From Symsagittifera roscoffensis (Eukaryota > Xenacoelomorpha > Acoela > Convolutidae): DNA of 64,000 nucleotides. The notes under the pieces are model-generated. The model made no database searches, was not told where the DNA came from, and saw nothing but the letters and a program-made list of their open reading frames with translations. Below, piece after piece: positions 17,750-30,430 of the stretch (positions are counted from its first letter, which is position 1; each line of letters begins with the position of its first letter). A program made the translations under genes and the position numbers. The DNA lies in assembly GCF_963678635.1 (NCBI RefSeq), contig NC_087062.1, positions 52,276,473 to 52,340,472 of the forward strand. Direction: 5' to 3'.

Positions 17750-18200
17750 ATGATGCATTTGAAGGTATAGCAAATTTGTTGAAATTACTGTGTGGCCGTT
17801 GATAAAGATGGCTTAACAGACTTGTTTTTGCTAGTGAGTAATAAATTTTGACTATTTTTGAGTTTGATTAGTTTTATTGAGTTTTTTGAATGAAATATTT
17901 AAGCTAATTGCGTAAAAATTGGACGTCCTTTTCGTATTTTAAGTGCATATTTTTACAATAGATAAAGCTTAAGTTTAAGTGAGGGGTTTGAAAGCATGCC
18001 AAATTTGTTGAAATTACTGTGAGGCCATTGTTAAGGATGGCTTAACAGTTTTTTGTGGAAGTGATTTTAAAAAAATTGAACGTTGTTTAGGGGGATAGCT
18101 TAAATGAAGTTATTGTGGTTTGAATCCTTTAGCTAATTGCATAAAAACGGGACGCCATTCTCGTCTTTCAAGTGAGCTTTTTGACAATTTTTAAAGCCCA
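17750..18200 (+). repeat. Tandem duplication inside block A only
   Basis: Two units of about 240 bp share caaatttgttgaaattactg and gatggcttaacag (near 17,775 and 18,000). Block B has a single unit, so the duplication followed the split of A and B or was lost in B. Confidence 0.7.
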
Positions 18201-19566
18201 AGTTGTTTTTCTGTTGATTATTATATTTGGTTTCAGCAGGTCATAACCAGATTCAGGGCCGTACGCAAAGAAAAAACACTAACTGTATAAATTGGCATTT
18301 TCAATATCCTGTACATCATCTAAAATTAATTATTTGCATCTTACCACTTTTTCAGGCGTGAGTTTCTGGTAAAATTTTTTTCTACATTTCCTCAATTTTT
18401 AGTAAAAACTTGTTCAATATTTCCAATTTTTCTTTTGAAACTGAGCTAGTGCTTTTCTGTATAATGACGCATTTCAGTTCCGAGCTTGGACATTTTTTCA
18501 GCGTTCGCTGTTTTTCTTCTGCGCTACAGCGCCTGAAAAAAAGGACTATGTTTCGTTGGGGACAGTTTGTGTTCTTATTCTAGATCCACTGAAGTCCACA
18601 ACTAAAATTTTAGTATACTCTTGAATTTCATAGAATAATTTGAATTAGAATTTCGAAACTCAATTTTTTTCTATATTTGAGGTCCTGGTTGTGGAGTTTT
18701 GGTGCTTGACTCATGGATCTGTCATGATTTTTCACTTGCACTTCTCCAGATTCAGAGCTTTTTAGAAAGAGTTTTCTTATTATGTTTGTCAATTTCCTCA
18801 AACCCTAATTCAGGGCTTGACAAAATTGCGGAATTATGATGATTTGTTTTCAGTATTTGATTTTTTTTTCAGAATTATCGGAAAAGTAGCCAAAATTGAT
18901 CGGTTAAGTGAGAGATTTTCGGCTAATTGTAATGCTTGAGAGTCAAGCATAATTAGCGGGAGGATAAGATTAAAGAGGACAGTCTAGAGTTACACTTGAG
19001 TCATAATATATATTTTGTAAATCGGATATACTAATGTAACTGAACTTAAAAGTCAGAGCTAATTTCAAAAATCAAGAAAAGTCTGAACTTATTTTCAATT
19101 TGGTTTTTTGTTTGAAGAATTTTTGTTTTCCTTTCCTTTTGAGGAGTTCCATGCTTAACAATTTCAGGTTTATTGATGATTTGATTTGAGTTATTGGAGG
19201 TTTAGACAATGTTGCTAAGATTTGAGATGTAATTTTGTCTACAGAATGTTCTGGTTTAAGCTGTTTTTTTAAAAAAAAAATTCTCATCAAGGTTAAATGA
19301 AGACAAAAAAACAAGAAAACAGCTATTTTTCGACTGAACAAAATTTTTCAAAACAAAAACGACTAGAAAAACAAAAAAATATATAAAAATTTCAGTTTTG
19401 GTTTTTGAAGGTTTCGACAGCCAAAATGGAATAAATGAAACTCAAAAAACAGTTTATTTCGATCTAAGTTAAAAACAGGCATAAACAAACAATTTTAAAC
19501 AACCTTATTTATAAAAATATAAACCGGCTAGCTAAATTTAATCGCCCAAAATTGGAGAAATTAAAT

Positions 19567-20063
19567 GGATGAAAAATTCCGCTCGGACTGTCAATTTAGC
19601 TCCTACTGCTGAGAAATTTTTACTTATCAAAATTGAAAACTTGACATTGAAATAAACCTGCTAGCCACAAGAAAAAGATCAAAGTATAAGGGAATCAACG
19701 AGATTAAACAAAAAAATTAAAGAAAAAATTAACGATGATGAAAAGATCGAAAATTGAAAGATCGAAATTTTGACATATGTGCAGTTCCACTTTTTTGACA
19801 TCTGTGAAAGTTTGACAATGCAAACAAATTTTAGTTCGATTTCACAATGTGACAAATTTGACTATAAAAGATCTGGAGAGGGACTTTTTGAATTGAGAAA
19901 ATCATTCGAAACAAACACACGTAACGACATTAAAGTTTCGCAAAACTTGAAACCCCGAAATTTGGACGGACAGTTTTCGTTGATTAGAATCAGACAGAGC
20001 TTATACTACGGAGATAACAAAAAGAAGAAGAGTGATTATCACTATTGTTCGAAGGGAAACTAG
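19567..20063 (+). repeat. Repeat X copy 2 (uninterrupted)
   Basis: Holds in one piece the two parts of X that flank the LINE at 11,440-11,534 and 14,964 onward. It contains an open plus-strand frame to 20,063 (internal ATG at MQTNFSSISQCDKF; later GQFSLIRIRQSLYYGDN). Product not recognised. Confidence 0.6.
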
Positions 20064-20110
20064 GAACTGTAGCGATTGTACAGTTACAATTGACTACAAT
20101 TGTTTTTTAG

Positions 20111-20341
20111 CACATCCCGTGGATCAGTAAAGCCGGCGGGAGATTTTGCAACCCTTCCCGATCGTGACGAAGACGCTTCTTCACGAAGATCCAAGTCAAT
20201 GGAAGGGTCCGGATTAGTGGCTGAAACATTGATTTAGCTTACCAGAATGTCTTGAATTGAGATTATTATACATCGAACTCATTTTCAGTTACTGAGAAGC
20301 TAGAAGTTGAGGGAAAGGGTCAATCCATCTCCGATGGTTAG
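20111..20341 (+). other. Exon-like islands, unassigned
   Basis: After a good acceptor (gttttttag) a GC-richer frame reads SRGSVKPAGDFATLPDRDED and SSRRSKSMEGSG. A second acceptor (ttttcag at about 20,287) precedes TEKLEVEGKGQSISDG and a stop. The phases do not join cleanly, so I do not call a gene. Confidence 0.25.
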
Positions 20342-22824
20342 AATGATTTTCCCTACTGAACAAAAACAGTTGTAGAAAAGTACCAGTCTTGCGTTTAGGA
20401 GTGACCTCGTGGTCTCGGGAACTGAGACCCAGCGATGTTCTCTCTATTTTTGCATGTAACTTAATTATTTTGCTCGGTTCGGCCGATCGCTTTTAAATAG
20501 TAACGATTTTGTCGACGCGAAACTATGAGAACTACACTGAACTGACTATAATAACGGGAGTTACTAAAATCTCAGACAGGCAGAATTAATCAAAATGAAC
20601 AACTGTCTCGACGTGCTTGAACTAAAATTGAAATTTACCTAACGTTGAAAGTTCTTAAAGCAGATTTTTTGCTCGAAATCTATAATCATGGCGGGTAGTT
20701 GCGTCCAAAATGTTGAATAGTTAACTTTGAAAAAATAAAGTAATCGCTCACAAATTATTTTTTTGCGATTTTTTTCCAACTTTTGAATGATTTGGTCATC
20801 TTCACTTCCAATTATCTGTTTTTTTTTGGGTGGCATAATCTGTTTATTTTTCGTCTTGAAAGTAACTCTTCAATCTTTGTCTTTGCAAAACATCATAAGG
20901 GTAGAGTTCGATTGTTCACTTATGGGCCTAAAAGTATCCCGTCTGATCATTTTTCCGATTTTTGATTATCCAACCATTATTTTGATTAGCAGCCAATGCC
21001 TCTTCGATTTTCTTCCATGTTGAGGTAGTCCTAACACCCGATGAACCATTCCTTCAATTACAATTATTTTGTTTAGCAAAAGAGCACAACCTCTGAACCA
21101 ATTCCGATTTCAAAGGATTTCTGTTACCAACAAGATGTGCCATTTTCCCGTGAGTCCACGTTTTTTTTTTCAAATCTAAGAACGAAAAGTTCCTCTGATT
21201 GTTTGCTTTCTCAAGAGTAAACTGTTTACTTCGAGTGTTAAATTTCGATCTTATACCATCATTCTTTACAATCAATTTATTTAGTGGCCCTAACTCATTT
21301 GGAATTTATTGTCATTTTGTAGAACAATTTGCAAGAACGCTTTCAGCAAGAAAGAAAAAGTTTTAACAGCACGCATAAAACATTCCGAACAAGTGATTTC
21401 TTATAGCTTTCAACTCTCCGCTAGAACTGGATGCTTTGGTTCAAAACTTAATTCTTCTTTTACTCATTGTAGCAAAATGACGTCATACAAAACTTTTACC
21501 GACCTGTCACTCAGATTTCTCAAAAGTCTATCCTGTCTCTCTGAGAGCTTGTCAGCTTGTTTGTTTGCTTTGTTTTGCCCTTTGAAACCTTGCACCTCTC
21601 TTCCTGGGTTAGATACTGTATGATTGAGTGCCACCACTTTTCATCAACTACTCTTCTCACTACTTCCCTTGCCATTTCTAGGCTTTCTGAAGCTTTCTTC
21701 TCATTTTTTTTTGCTTGGCTCAATTCATATCTCGAAATCTTAAGTTGAAACGCATGTACCGCTTGATCCGAACAAAAACAATTCTCCGGGATACAAAGCA
21801 TCAGAAAATCTGATCTAAACCATCACCAAGGCTTTTTGCTAGAAATTCATTATTTGGAGGCTGTTATGTAGCTTATCTGAGTATTTTAAGTAGTCTAAAG
21901 CAAGTTTCCATGTCCGTTTTTGTTTTATAATTCATTTTAGAATAAGGTGTGGCAGCACTATTGCAGTCATTCTCATTGTGCAAGCCACGAGCACTTAAAC
22001 TCACACAACACTCAGCAAGAAAAAAGACAACAATCACTGCTTGAAATCTTTAAAAATGAGTAGGAGCGAACTGGCTTTAAAAAAAGCCGTTATAACTCAA
22101 AAAAATTACCTTGTAGTTTTTATTTGTTTTTCGCTCTCATCAGCTTTGTTGTTCTCGTACTTGATTTGTGTGTATGCTGTTACAAGATTATGTTTGATTT
22201 TCTATAGATGACAGTTTGTTTTCCAATTAAGAAACACAGAAACCGGCAGTACCTTGTATTCCACTTCAGATCAGATGACGAATCAAATGTCCTATGTCAG
22301 AGAAGATTTTGCTTACCCGAATCAGTTTTTTTCCCAATCATAACGTTGTTAAAATGATAAAGTTAAAGCTGGATAGCTCGAGAGAATAAAACTTAACGTT
22401 CTTTGTTTTTAGTCGGTTTTGAATTGTCAGCGGTTTTGTGTCGATGTAGTGTTTTGATCCCACAATCATTTTTTTAGTATGTTTTTAACTTTTCACGGAA
22501 TTGTAAGAAACTGATCTATACTTACGGCCAAATGTTTTTTCCCGTGGCTTTCTAAATTGTAGTCATCTAATTTTGTACTGAGCTTTTTTGTGGTTTTTGG
22601 CTTGATTCCTTTTTGCTAAGTTATACCAACTAATTTTTGGTTTGTGTTGGCTTTAAAAACATATATAAAAGTAGAAGCAAAACTAAAATATAAAAATTTT
22701 GAAAGATATTTGCAAAAATGATCGATCAAATTCAGTGTCACTATTGTCATTAAAAAATATAAATTTTTATGTGCCCTTTGCAAAATAATTTTTTTTTGCA
22801 AGTTTCAACTAAATTATGTCAATT
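20342..22824. other. No clear gene; ORF1-like scraps
   Basis: Minus-strand frames at 20,836-20,639 (MPPKKKQIIGSEDDQIIQKL, a lysine-rich start like LINE ORF1 proteins) and 21,801-21,520 (Lys/Glu-rich, coiled-coil-like) may be remnants of the LINEs whose RT fossils lie nearby. The rest is AT-rich with nothing recognised. Confidence 0.25.
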
Positions 22825-23640
22825 ATGTTCAAAAGAAATTGAGGGCACCAAAACTGTATCTATTGGTTTAATTTTTTTTTCTAAAAATTTTTGTTGTCTT
22901 TTGCTTAAAGAGCTTCGAACCAGTCGATTGCTAACTAACTGAATAACTAATCACTCAATTCAAACATAAAAGTGTGAAATTTAAATCTGTAAACGTTCAT
23001 GATTAATAGAATTGAGGGCTTTTGATTTTTCTTTTAGTAAATTAAACTTTTTCCAAGTTTCAGCTGATTGTTTGATTAAGTCAGTAAAATTATGTTGAAC
23101 TGAAAACGGAGGGCCCCGAAAACTACGGCACCCAGTTTTTTGTTAATCATTAAAATCAGTGCGGCCATCGTTGAATATGAGGTTCTAAAACTTCGTTGGG
23201 TATTGCAGGGCGAGTTATGATTTTATACACATTCAATTATTTGTTTGAAAAAAAAATTTCTACAAAATTACAAAAAGTGCGTCTGTTATGAAGGTTGGAT
23301 TATAATTCTTTAATCTTCTGTGTCATCGTTTTTGTAATTTGCGGTAGCAACCGCTTTATCGAGTTTAGTTGGAAATGAAAAGAAAAGTTGTTTTCATTTA
23401 TGAGAAACTTGAGGCGTGGGTATGTTTCGTTACATCCCTCTTTCAGAGCTCAAGTTGAAAGAGCGGAAGGTCCCGTTGGGTTTTTTGCATCAAGATGTAT
23501 TAGTTGTTTTCTACACTCGACTTCAGACACAAGTCGGAAACAAAAATTTGTCAGCTTCTTTTTTCAGTCATTGTGTTCCCCATGGCTGTTTTAATACAGC
23601 GTTATAAATATCTTTTTCTCAAAAAGATGTTCAAGTCTAG
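22825..23640 (-). mobile_element. Fossil LINE reverse transcriptase
   Basis: Minus-strand pieces in the correct order match the intact LINE: EVECRKQLIHLDAKNPTGPS (against AECKKEIHNLNCQKAPGPS), RALKEGCNETYPRLKFLINE, NTQRSFRTSYSTMAAL (against NTQFGFRTSYSTIDAI), KALNSINHERLQ (against KAFDSIDHTYLK) and DTVLVPSISF (against GTVLGPLIFN). Many stops and frameshifts; clearly old and of the same clade. The catalytic YADD region (about 22,700) is no longer readable. Confidence 0.8.
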
Positions 23641-25855
23641 AAAACTTGCAATCAGTTTTTTTGCCATTTGAAAGTTGCTTGTTAACACTTCCATTAATTT
23701 TTGTTTCGAAAATTCCTTGTGTTCTATGATTCATTTTCTGTCGCTCAAAAGTTTTTGAGTTAATAGACTTCGAGTTGAAATTATCATTTTTGAGATTAAC
23801 TGTTTCATCGCCATTACTACATTAAAATTAGGCAAATTTCACGTTTTTGGGGTTTGTTTTGCTCGTAAAAAATCTTCCAATTACTTTTATTGAGGCAGTT
23901 TTAAGCTGACTGTCTAAGTATTTTGATCTTCAATCTATATTGTGAGTTTTGCCCTCAGACAGCATAATGTTATCGATTTTATTTATTTCAAATAACAAAA
24001 GTGTAGCTAAGATTTTTGTTTTTACTGGATGATGAAATTTAATTTTTTTTTTGTTCTGCTCAGTTGAGTTTGAATCAAAAAAATATAGTCAATCAATAAG
24101 TACCGTTATCAAAAAAATCAATAAAATAATCAATGCGCTTCAGAGACACAGTAGTCATGTTAAAAGGTTTTTTGAAGGGCACCCCCTAACCATAAGTACA
24201 AAGACGCTAGTTAGGAGGGCATTTGATGTCAATGACATTCTTTGAAACTAAAAATATTTGACTTATTCAGGTTTGTTCTTAACTAGCTTCAGCGATATTA
24301 GGCATGCTTGAATTTTGATGAAGCATTTGAAGGTATAGCAAATTTGTTGAAATTACTGTGTGGCCGTTGATAAAGATGGCTTAACAGACTTGTTTTTGCT
24401 AGTGAGTAATAAAAATTTGAATGTTTTTGAGCTTGGTTAGTTTAATTGAGTTTCGTGTATGAAACAATTAAGCTAATTGCATAAAAATCGGACGCCTTTT
24501 TCGTCTTTTAAGTGAATATTTTTACAATAGATAAAGCTCCATGGGTTGTTTCTTTTGATTATTATTTTTGGTTTCAGCATGCCATAACCAGATTTAGAGC
24601 GGTATGAAAAGAAAATATTTAGTTGTACAAATCCATTTTTTTTGCCTAAACGTTATTTAAACTAACTTGTTTCATATTTTCTCAAATTTTATTGGAAGTC
24701 ATTCAACGTTTCCAGTTTTCTCTTTAAAACTGAGCTATCCTGTATTATCACAGAGTTTGGCTTTTGATTCAGCTTTCTCAGTTGTTGTTCTGTGCAACAA
24801 CCCCTGAATGAGTGGACTATGATGCCGTTGGCCACAGTTTGTGTTCCTATTCTAGCTGTGGTACTAGAGCCCACAAATTTTTTTTAGTATACTCTGGAAC
24901 TTTGAAGGGATCAAACTCCTCTACAATTGGGGTCTTGACAATGGAGTTTTGGGTGCTTGACTCATAGGTCTGTCCTGATGTTTCACTTTCCCTTCCCCAG
25001 ATTAATAGATGATGTCGATAATCTTTCTGTGATCCCGATCTGAACTTAAAATTTAGCAAGAATTTTGTAAAGGGCCTTCTTTTTAAGTTCGTCAAATTTC
25101 TCAAACCTTTATTCATGGCTAGACATAAGTGTGATCGGCAATAATGATCTGATTTCATTATTTGTTGTTTTTTTTTAGAGTTAATGGAATATTCTGTGAA
25201 AATGATTGGTTAAGGGAAATGATATCGGTTGACATTGATGCTTGAGAGCCAGGTATAATATGTTGAAGAAAAATGTTAGAGAGGAGAGTCAAGAGAAACA
25301 CTTGAATCAGAATTTATATTTTTTCAATCGAACAGACTAATGGGACTGAGTACAAAAGTCAAAGCTTTTTTTGGAATCAAGAGTTTATTTTCAATTTGGT
25401 TTTTCTATCTGAAGACTATTTGATTTCTTTTTTTCCAGAAATTCGATGCTCATCTATTTCAAATCTTTTGAAGACTTGATTTGAAATACTGGACTTTTAG
25501 ACATTATTGCTAATGTTGAGTCAACAGAAATGTTTTTGTGTCAACAGAAAATTTTGGTTTAAGCTGGTTTTTTTTATTTTCACCAAAAATTTAATCAAGG
25601 TTAAATCATGAGAAAAAACTGTTTTCTAACTGAAAAAAAATTTTGTAGAACATCAAAACGAAATCATGAAAGTTTCCTTTTTGGTTTTTGAAGGATTTGA
25701 GACTCAAGAAGGAGTTCATAAAACTAGTTTAATTTGTTTAAAATAAAAATAGGCAAAAACAAGCAATTTTAAACCGTTTGAATTAAGAATACATAAGCCG
25801 GCAAGCTCAATTTTTTCGCTCAAACAAAAGGAGAAATTAAAAATTCTGAAATGTT
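23400..25855 (-). repeat. Paralogous block B (old LINE-bearing repeat)
   Basis: Partner of block A. Besides the RT fossil, its minus strand keeps two open pieces, 25,158-24,847 (YESSTQNSIVKTPIVEEFD) and 24,874-24,689 (TEQQLRKLNQKPNSVIIQD), apparently one old frame interrupted once. They may belong to an ORF1 or linker region; not recognised. Confidence 0.7.
24129..24245 (+). other. Conserved 38-codon frame, block B copy
   Basis: Partner of 17,561-17,677, reading INALQRHSSHVKRFFEGHP then LTISTKTLVRRAFDVNDIL and a stop. Confidence 0.3.
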
Positions 25856-27671
25856 TTTTTTTGTGCCTCTGGAAAACGTTTTTCAGTTTTTGAAAGGGTT
25901 GAAATCACAATTGAAAGCGACTTAATGAGATAGATCATTTTTCAGGATACTGAAATTTTTAACCATTTACGATGACTATTCGCGGTAACTGAGATTTCGT
26001 GAAAAAAAAACAAAATTAAAAACAAACTAAAGCACACATGATTATAAATTTCTTCCACTAGTCAAAACGTGAAAAAATGATGATATTATCCAACTTAAGT
26101 TACTGAGGTATTCTTTTAAGGTTTTTTTTTCACAGAAAATTGTAAATTCTCAATTTGTCGCATTTTTTAAAAAAAGCCAATTTCTAACTTTTTAGAGACT
26201 TATTCATGTTCTTTTTAGCAAAAACAAACGTAGTTTTCGGAACTTAAATAATAAAAACAAATAGCTACTTTTGATATCATTGAGCGTGTTTTTTTTCAAT
26301 CTCTCCTTCCAGATGTCAAAATTCTTTTCATGTTTGTGTTAAAGAAGAACTTGCCGGCCATGGTCTTCTGTTCTTGTGTCCTCATTTCAACACTGCCTTG
26401 GAGTTTTCTTACATCTTGTTCAAATTAGGTGGAGTGACATCGACAACATGAAATCTCGTTAGCCACTTTTGGTTTCAGCTCACGTGAAAAAATGGTTTTG
26501 GATGGCTGCCAGGTTTTCAGTTTCTGACCTTGAAGGCAAATGGTGCCTTGACTATGCTTCACAGCTCAATTGCAAAGATCGACTTGCTTTGCCTCGGTAC
26601 TTCTCAACCAGATTGAGTCGTGTGCTTATATAAAATTGACCCCTTGGGTTTAACCCGTACCTGGTCTCTTGTTGATTTTACCTTCGATTCTTTCATCAAT
26701 TTTTCTTAAGGTAACCTCATCAACCCAATTATTGATGGCTATTGGTTGTCACCCCATTGTTTTTTGTTCATTTCCGTGGCCTTATCAATTTATTACGAGT
26801 TGAAGCTCTTCTGAAATTTCGATGAATTGTGCCTTCTGTTATGTTTGTGTTTTAATGGAGTGAAGCAAATCTCTTACGATTAAAACTCGTTCATGTATCA
26901 GTTGATGTTTGATGTTATCTAAAAATTACGTTTTTAAGTAAAACAACTGTAACATACCTCCGGAATAATTTTTTCGTATTCTTTTTTTCTTTAGTTTTCT
27001 CTAGATGAAAAGTAGATTAGAATTTAGAATTCAAATTCTTTGCAGCCTTCAAAAATTCTTCTGGGTTTTCTTTCACAGTTCTTTTTGATATCATACAGAT
27101 ATCACTGGAAGTTTTCTTGTCTCCTGTATGATTTAATCTCTTTTTTCAACACACAGCAGGATAAGCAATACCAAACACTTTATGCCAGTATTGTTTTATA
27201 TTCCTACATTCATTTTTTCATTTTCATTGAAGTTTGCTAAAGTTTTAAGAAACTGATTCAAACGCAACATGAAAACGAGTAAGGCAATGCTCACATGCAA
27301 TTAGCTTTTAAAACAATTTTTCCTCGAAAAAAATCTTCAGACTAGAAAAATAAAAAGTTCAAGTTGGTTTTACAAAAAAAAATTGCTAAATAATCTCGAA
27401 AATTAATATCATAGGAGTAAAACTGAATCATCCTCCTGATATGTATTGCTCTTCTTGATATTTTTTATTTTTTTATGACTATCCTAACTCTTTAATAAGC
27501 CTGCTTGATCGGTTTAATTGCTCGAAATTTGACCTAAAATTAAAAGATGTAAGCCAGTTTTTCTTTAAATTTAAAGAAAAATTTGCCAACTTTTATTTGA
27601 TTTTAAAACAAAACTGAAATTTTTCTTACATGATATATAACTGGCTCCAATCTGATGAGTTAACGTGGAAC
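25856..27671. other. No clear gene
   Basis: AT-rich. Around 26,300-26,830 the GC content rises and the minus strand has a short piece, NNWVDEVTLRKIDERIEGK, that looks like a LINE ORF1 coiled coil. Nothing else recognised. Confidence 0.25.
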
Positions 27672-27935
27672 CTAATCTCGCATGAAATTTAAAAAATAAT
27701 AAAAACAACCGGTGATGCAGTTGCTGCTTACTTTCAGTCGTCGGAACAACCAGGAACAAATATAACGTGGCCAAATTGCTCGCCGGATCGGCGCACAGTT
27801 TAGCGTGTGTAGGTCTGTGGAATCCAGAGACAAGTCTTTAAACATGCTTAGTTTTTTTTTGTTTTCCACATAATGATTCGCAACACGGCATTTGCCAGTG
27901 GCGGCCACTTGCTCGGCTTCGCTCCGCCGCGTTCA
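27672..27935 (-). other. GC-rich exon-like frame, unassigned
   Basis: A CpG-containing island in AT-rich surroundings. The minus frame reads RRSEAEQVAATGKCRVANHY and STDLHTLNCAPIRRAIWPRY, and a fair donor (CTGAAA|GTAAGC) lies near 27,735. No domain recognised; could be an exon or promoter of an otherwise unseen gene, or chance. Confidence 0.2.
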
Positions 27936-29899
27936 TAATCGGCACGAGAGGAACTGTGCTTTGAAATAGTAACCGCCTCTAAATCTAATGTAGCGAAAGG
28001 TATCGCCCGTTACGATTTTTGACCCAATGAGAAAAAAATTGAATTATAGACTAAGTTTTGGTATTGAACAAAAGTTCAGTTAGCTTTTCGAAAGTTTTTT
28101 TTCAATGGGTTGATAACGGCACCGTTTTAGCTCTTTGATCGATTTGGTTTTTCTTATTCTGATGAAAGATGCTATGCTGCTATTCAAAGTTCAATGAAAC
28201 TATGACTTTAAAAAAGTTAACTGATAGACTCCAAATTTTTGCTCAAAATTCAAAATTTCAACATTAAAGGATTATGGGAATAAACATTTGGTTAAATTAC
28301 AATCAAGCGTTTTAAGATAGCAAAAAGAGACATATTAACTGTTATTTTTTGTATTTCAAACCTTAAACGATCAGTTTAAAGTCAACGTTTGACATTCATT
28401 TGAACTGCCCAACTAAAAACAAAAAATCACGGTCACACGCCATTACACTTTTGCAAAGCACGGTGCTAAATTTTGACCTCTTGTTTGATAATTTCACCAA
28501 CCAAATTTCAAAATTCCTGTTTTTAGGCACAGTTTTTAACCAAATACCTCAAAGTGAATTCACATTTTGATCGCCTTCCGAGAAATGTTTATAATTAAAA
28601 TGGCGATTGGAAAAGAGTAAGTGATTCTTATGTAACTTTGCTAAACCTAGTTTCCCTTTTTGGTCTTTTTGAGTATTTAAGGTCGCCTTCCTTGAACATT
28701 TCTTCTAGGGACTGTGCTATAGAGGTTGACTGAAAAAGAAGCCTTCAACCACCTAATCATACAATTTAATCTGACTTTGATGATTCTTTTCGTGGCAGCT
28801 ATGCACAAAAGGCATTTTCTCTGTTGTTTTTATTTTCTAAACCACTTAAGAACGAACTTGAAGCACCATAAACAACGAGACAAGAGACTTCTTGAGGCTT
28901 TTTGCGCTTTTGCATCATTAAACCAATCCATTATACCAACACACAATTCGAGCAAATATTTCAAATCTTTTTAATTGAAAATCTACTTGATTATAGCTCT
29001 TTCGATTCTATCAATTAATTTTCATTTTTGATGACATCGCGGAAGCTGAGGGCACAATTGTATTGGAATAATTTTGAAATGATATCTGAAGTAGATTTAT
29101 TGAATTAACAATACAAACCTTCCCGGCCTAAATTGTCATTTCTATAATCATAAGGTAAGTTCAGCTCGCTTCAATTCTTAAATACACGAAACTTATCGTG
29201 ACTATTTGACTACCGATAAAGATAATCGGAATCAGTTCGGGTTGACAAACTCGATACCAGCCGACAACGAACGATTTTTTAAATTATTATAAGCTGAAAT
29301 CAGTCATCTTTGAATAAGGTCGTCTGAAATATGAGGCTTCTCAAGAAGATCTGTCAGAAGTGGCAGACTGTCCGCTTTAATTAGGTTTGTTTATCCATTT
29401 TCTTGCAAATGTCTTCAACTTTTGAATTTTTTCTTCAATGAAGCAATGCTAGATTGACCTCTTGAACACCAGGTCTCGCTGGTATTATCATATGCAATTT
29501 TCCTGCAAAAAATAAGCTTAGAATGATAATTTAAATATTTGTGTGATTCAAATACCTAAAGAAACGCTTGAGTGGGGGTCAAATGTGGCGCCATTCTGAA
29601 GCTCTTCCGGTCGCGATTCGGTTTTCAAAATTATTTGTAGTCAAAAACTGTTACAAAAACATTTGCTCTTCGATCTCAAATGCAACATAACCGACAGTGG
29701 ATAGTTTTTCATAACTACAATGAGCTTTTTTCATATTTAAAAAACACAACTCGTATCACAAAAAGTTGAACTTGAATTGACTGAAAAACCACCCCGAGCA
29801 TAATTATTCCCTACTTTATTAGAAAACTGGCCAAATTTTTGTGACTGGTCTCCATTCCTTACCGATCAAGTTTAATCTTTCAAATTTAACAGTTTTTAT
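27936..29899. other. No clear gene
   Basis: An imperfect inverted repeat (arms about 28,003-28,040 and 28,095-28,130, sharing cgtta and acccaatgagaaaaaaa-like text) may be a small hairpin element. Short frames such as 28,726-28,974 have no support. Confidence 0.3.
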
Positions 29900-30354
29900 T
29901 CCGACTTCCGAAGAAACTGACCAAACAATTGCATTCAGGTTGTGTATTTGGTCCGAGTCAAGAGGAAATTGACGGATCGTTTGCGCTCAGGGTGGTTTTT
30001 TTCTAGACAAATTTTGACATTTTAACTAGCCTGAGCTCATGTCCTGAGCTCATATTTAAAAATATATAGTTTAAATGTGATTATCTTTTTAAGCTTCGAG
30101 GATTTCAAAAATGCTAGTTTGGCAAACTTGTACAATTAATGCGTTACAGATATTTCAATTGTTCGAAAGTGAACTGAGGCATGGTAGTTGCACAATACTT
30201 TGCGCGAATTATTTCACTGTGTACCTTAATCTAAGTTAATCTAAAAATAATTCAAAAAAAGGAAAAATTTATCGATTGTTGCAATTTTTGAATAAAATGA
30301 GGTTTTTAAATCCTCGGGTTGGTTTTTTTTTTAATTTAGACCAATTTCAAAAAA

Positions 30355-30430
30355 AAAATTGTTTCCTGAGGGGATCGATCTCTGGTTCTGCGTGGGCCTA
30401 GCCGGGTGTGCACTCTGCTATAATTAACAG
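30355..30430 (-). mobile_element. tRNA-like SINE head (inverted copy)
   Basis: Minus strand: TAGCAGAGTGC (box A-like), AGATCGATCCCC (box B-like), then a T-rich stretch and attggtc, the same order as the plus-strand heads at 32,115 and 33,490. Confidence 0.45.

Larger units (their letters stand above)
16850..19566 (-). repeat. Paralogous block A (old LINE-bearing repeat)
   Basis: Colinear with block B (23,400-25,855). Anchors include aaacttgaggngtgggtat, the 117 bp conserved frame, tggcttaacagacttgttt and tattttcaatttggttttt. Identity is very high around 17,560-17,850 and clearly lower elsewhere. A similarity ends where repeat X begins. Confidence 0.75.

Noticed and set aside
28003-28130. CRISPR-like or structured RNA interpretation of inverted repeats
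   Set aside because: A single imperfect hairpin in animal DNA; no array and no conserved structure visible.
28600-28760. MAIGK plus a GTAAGT donor and a downstream ttctag acceptor
   Set aside because: Joining them gives only about 13 codons before a stop.
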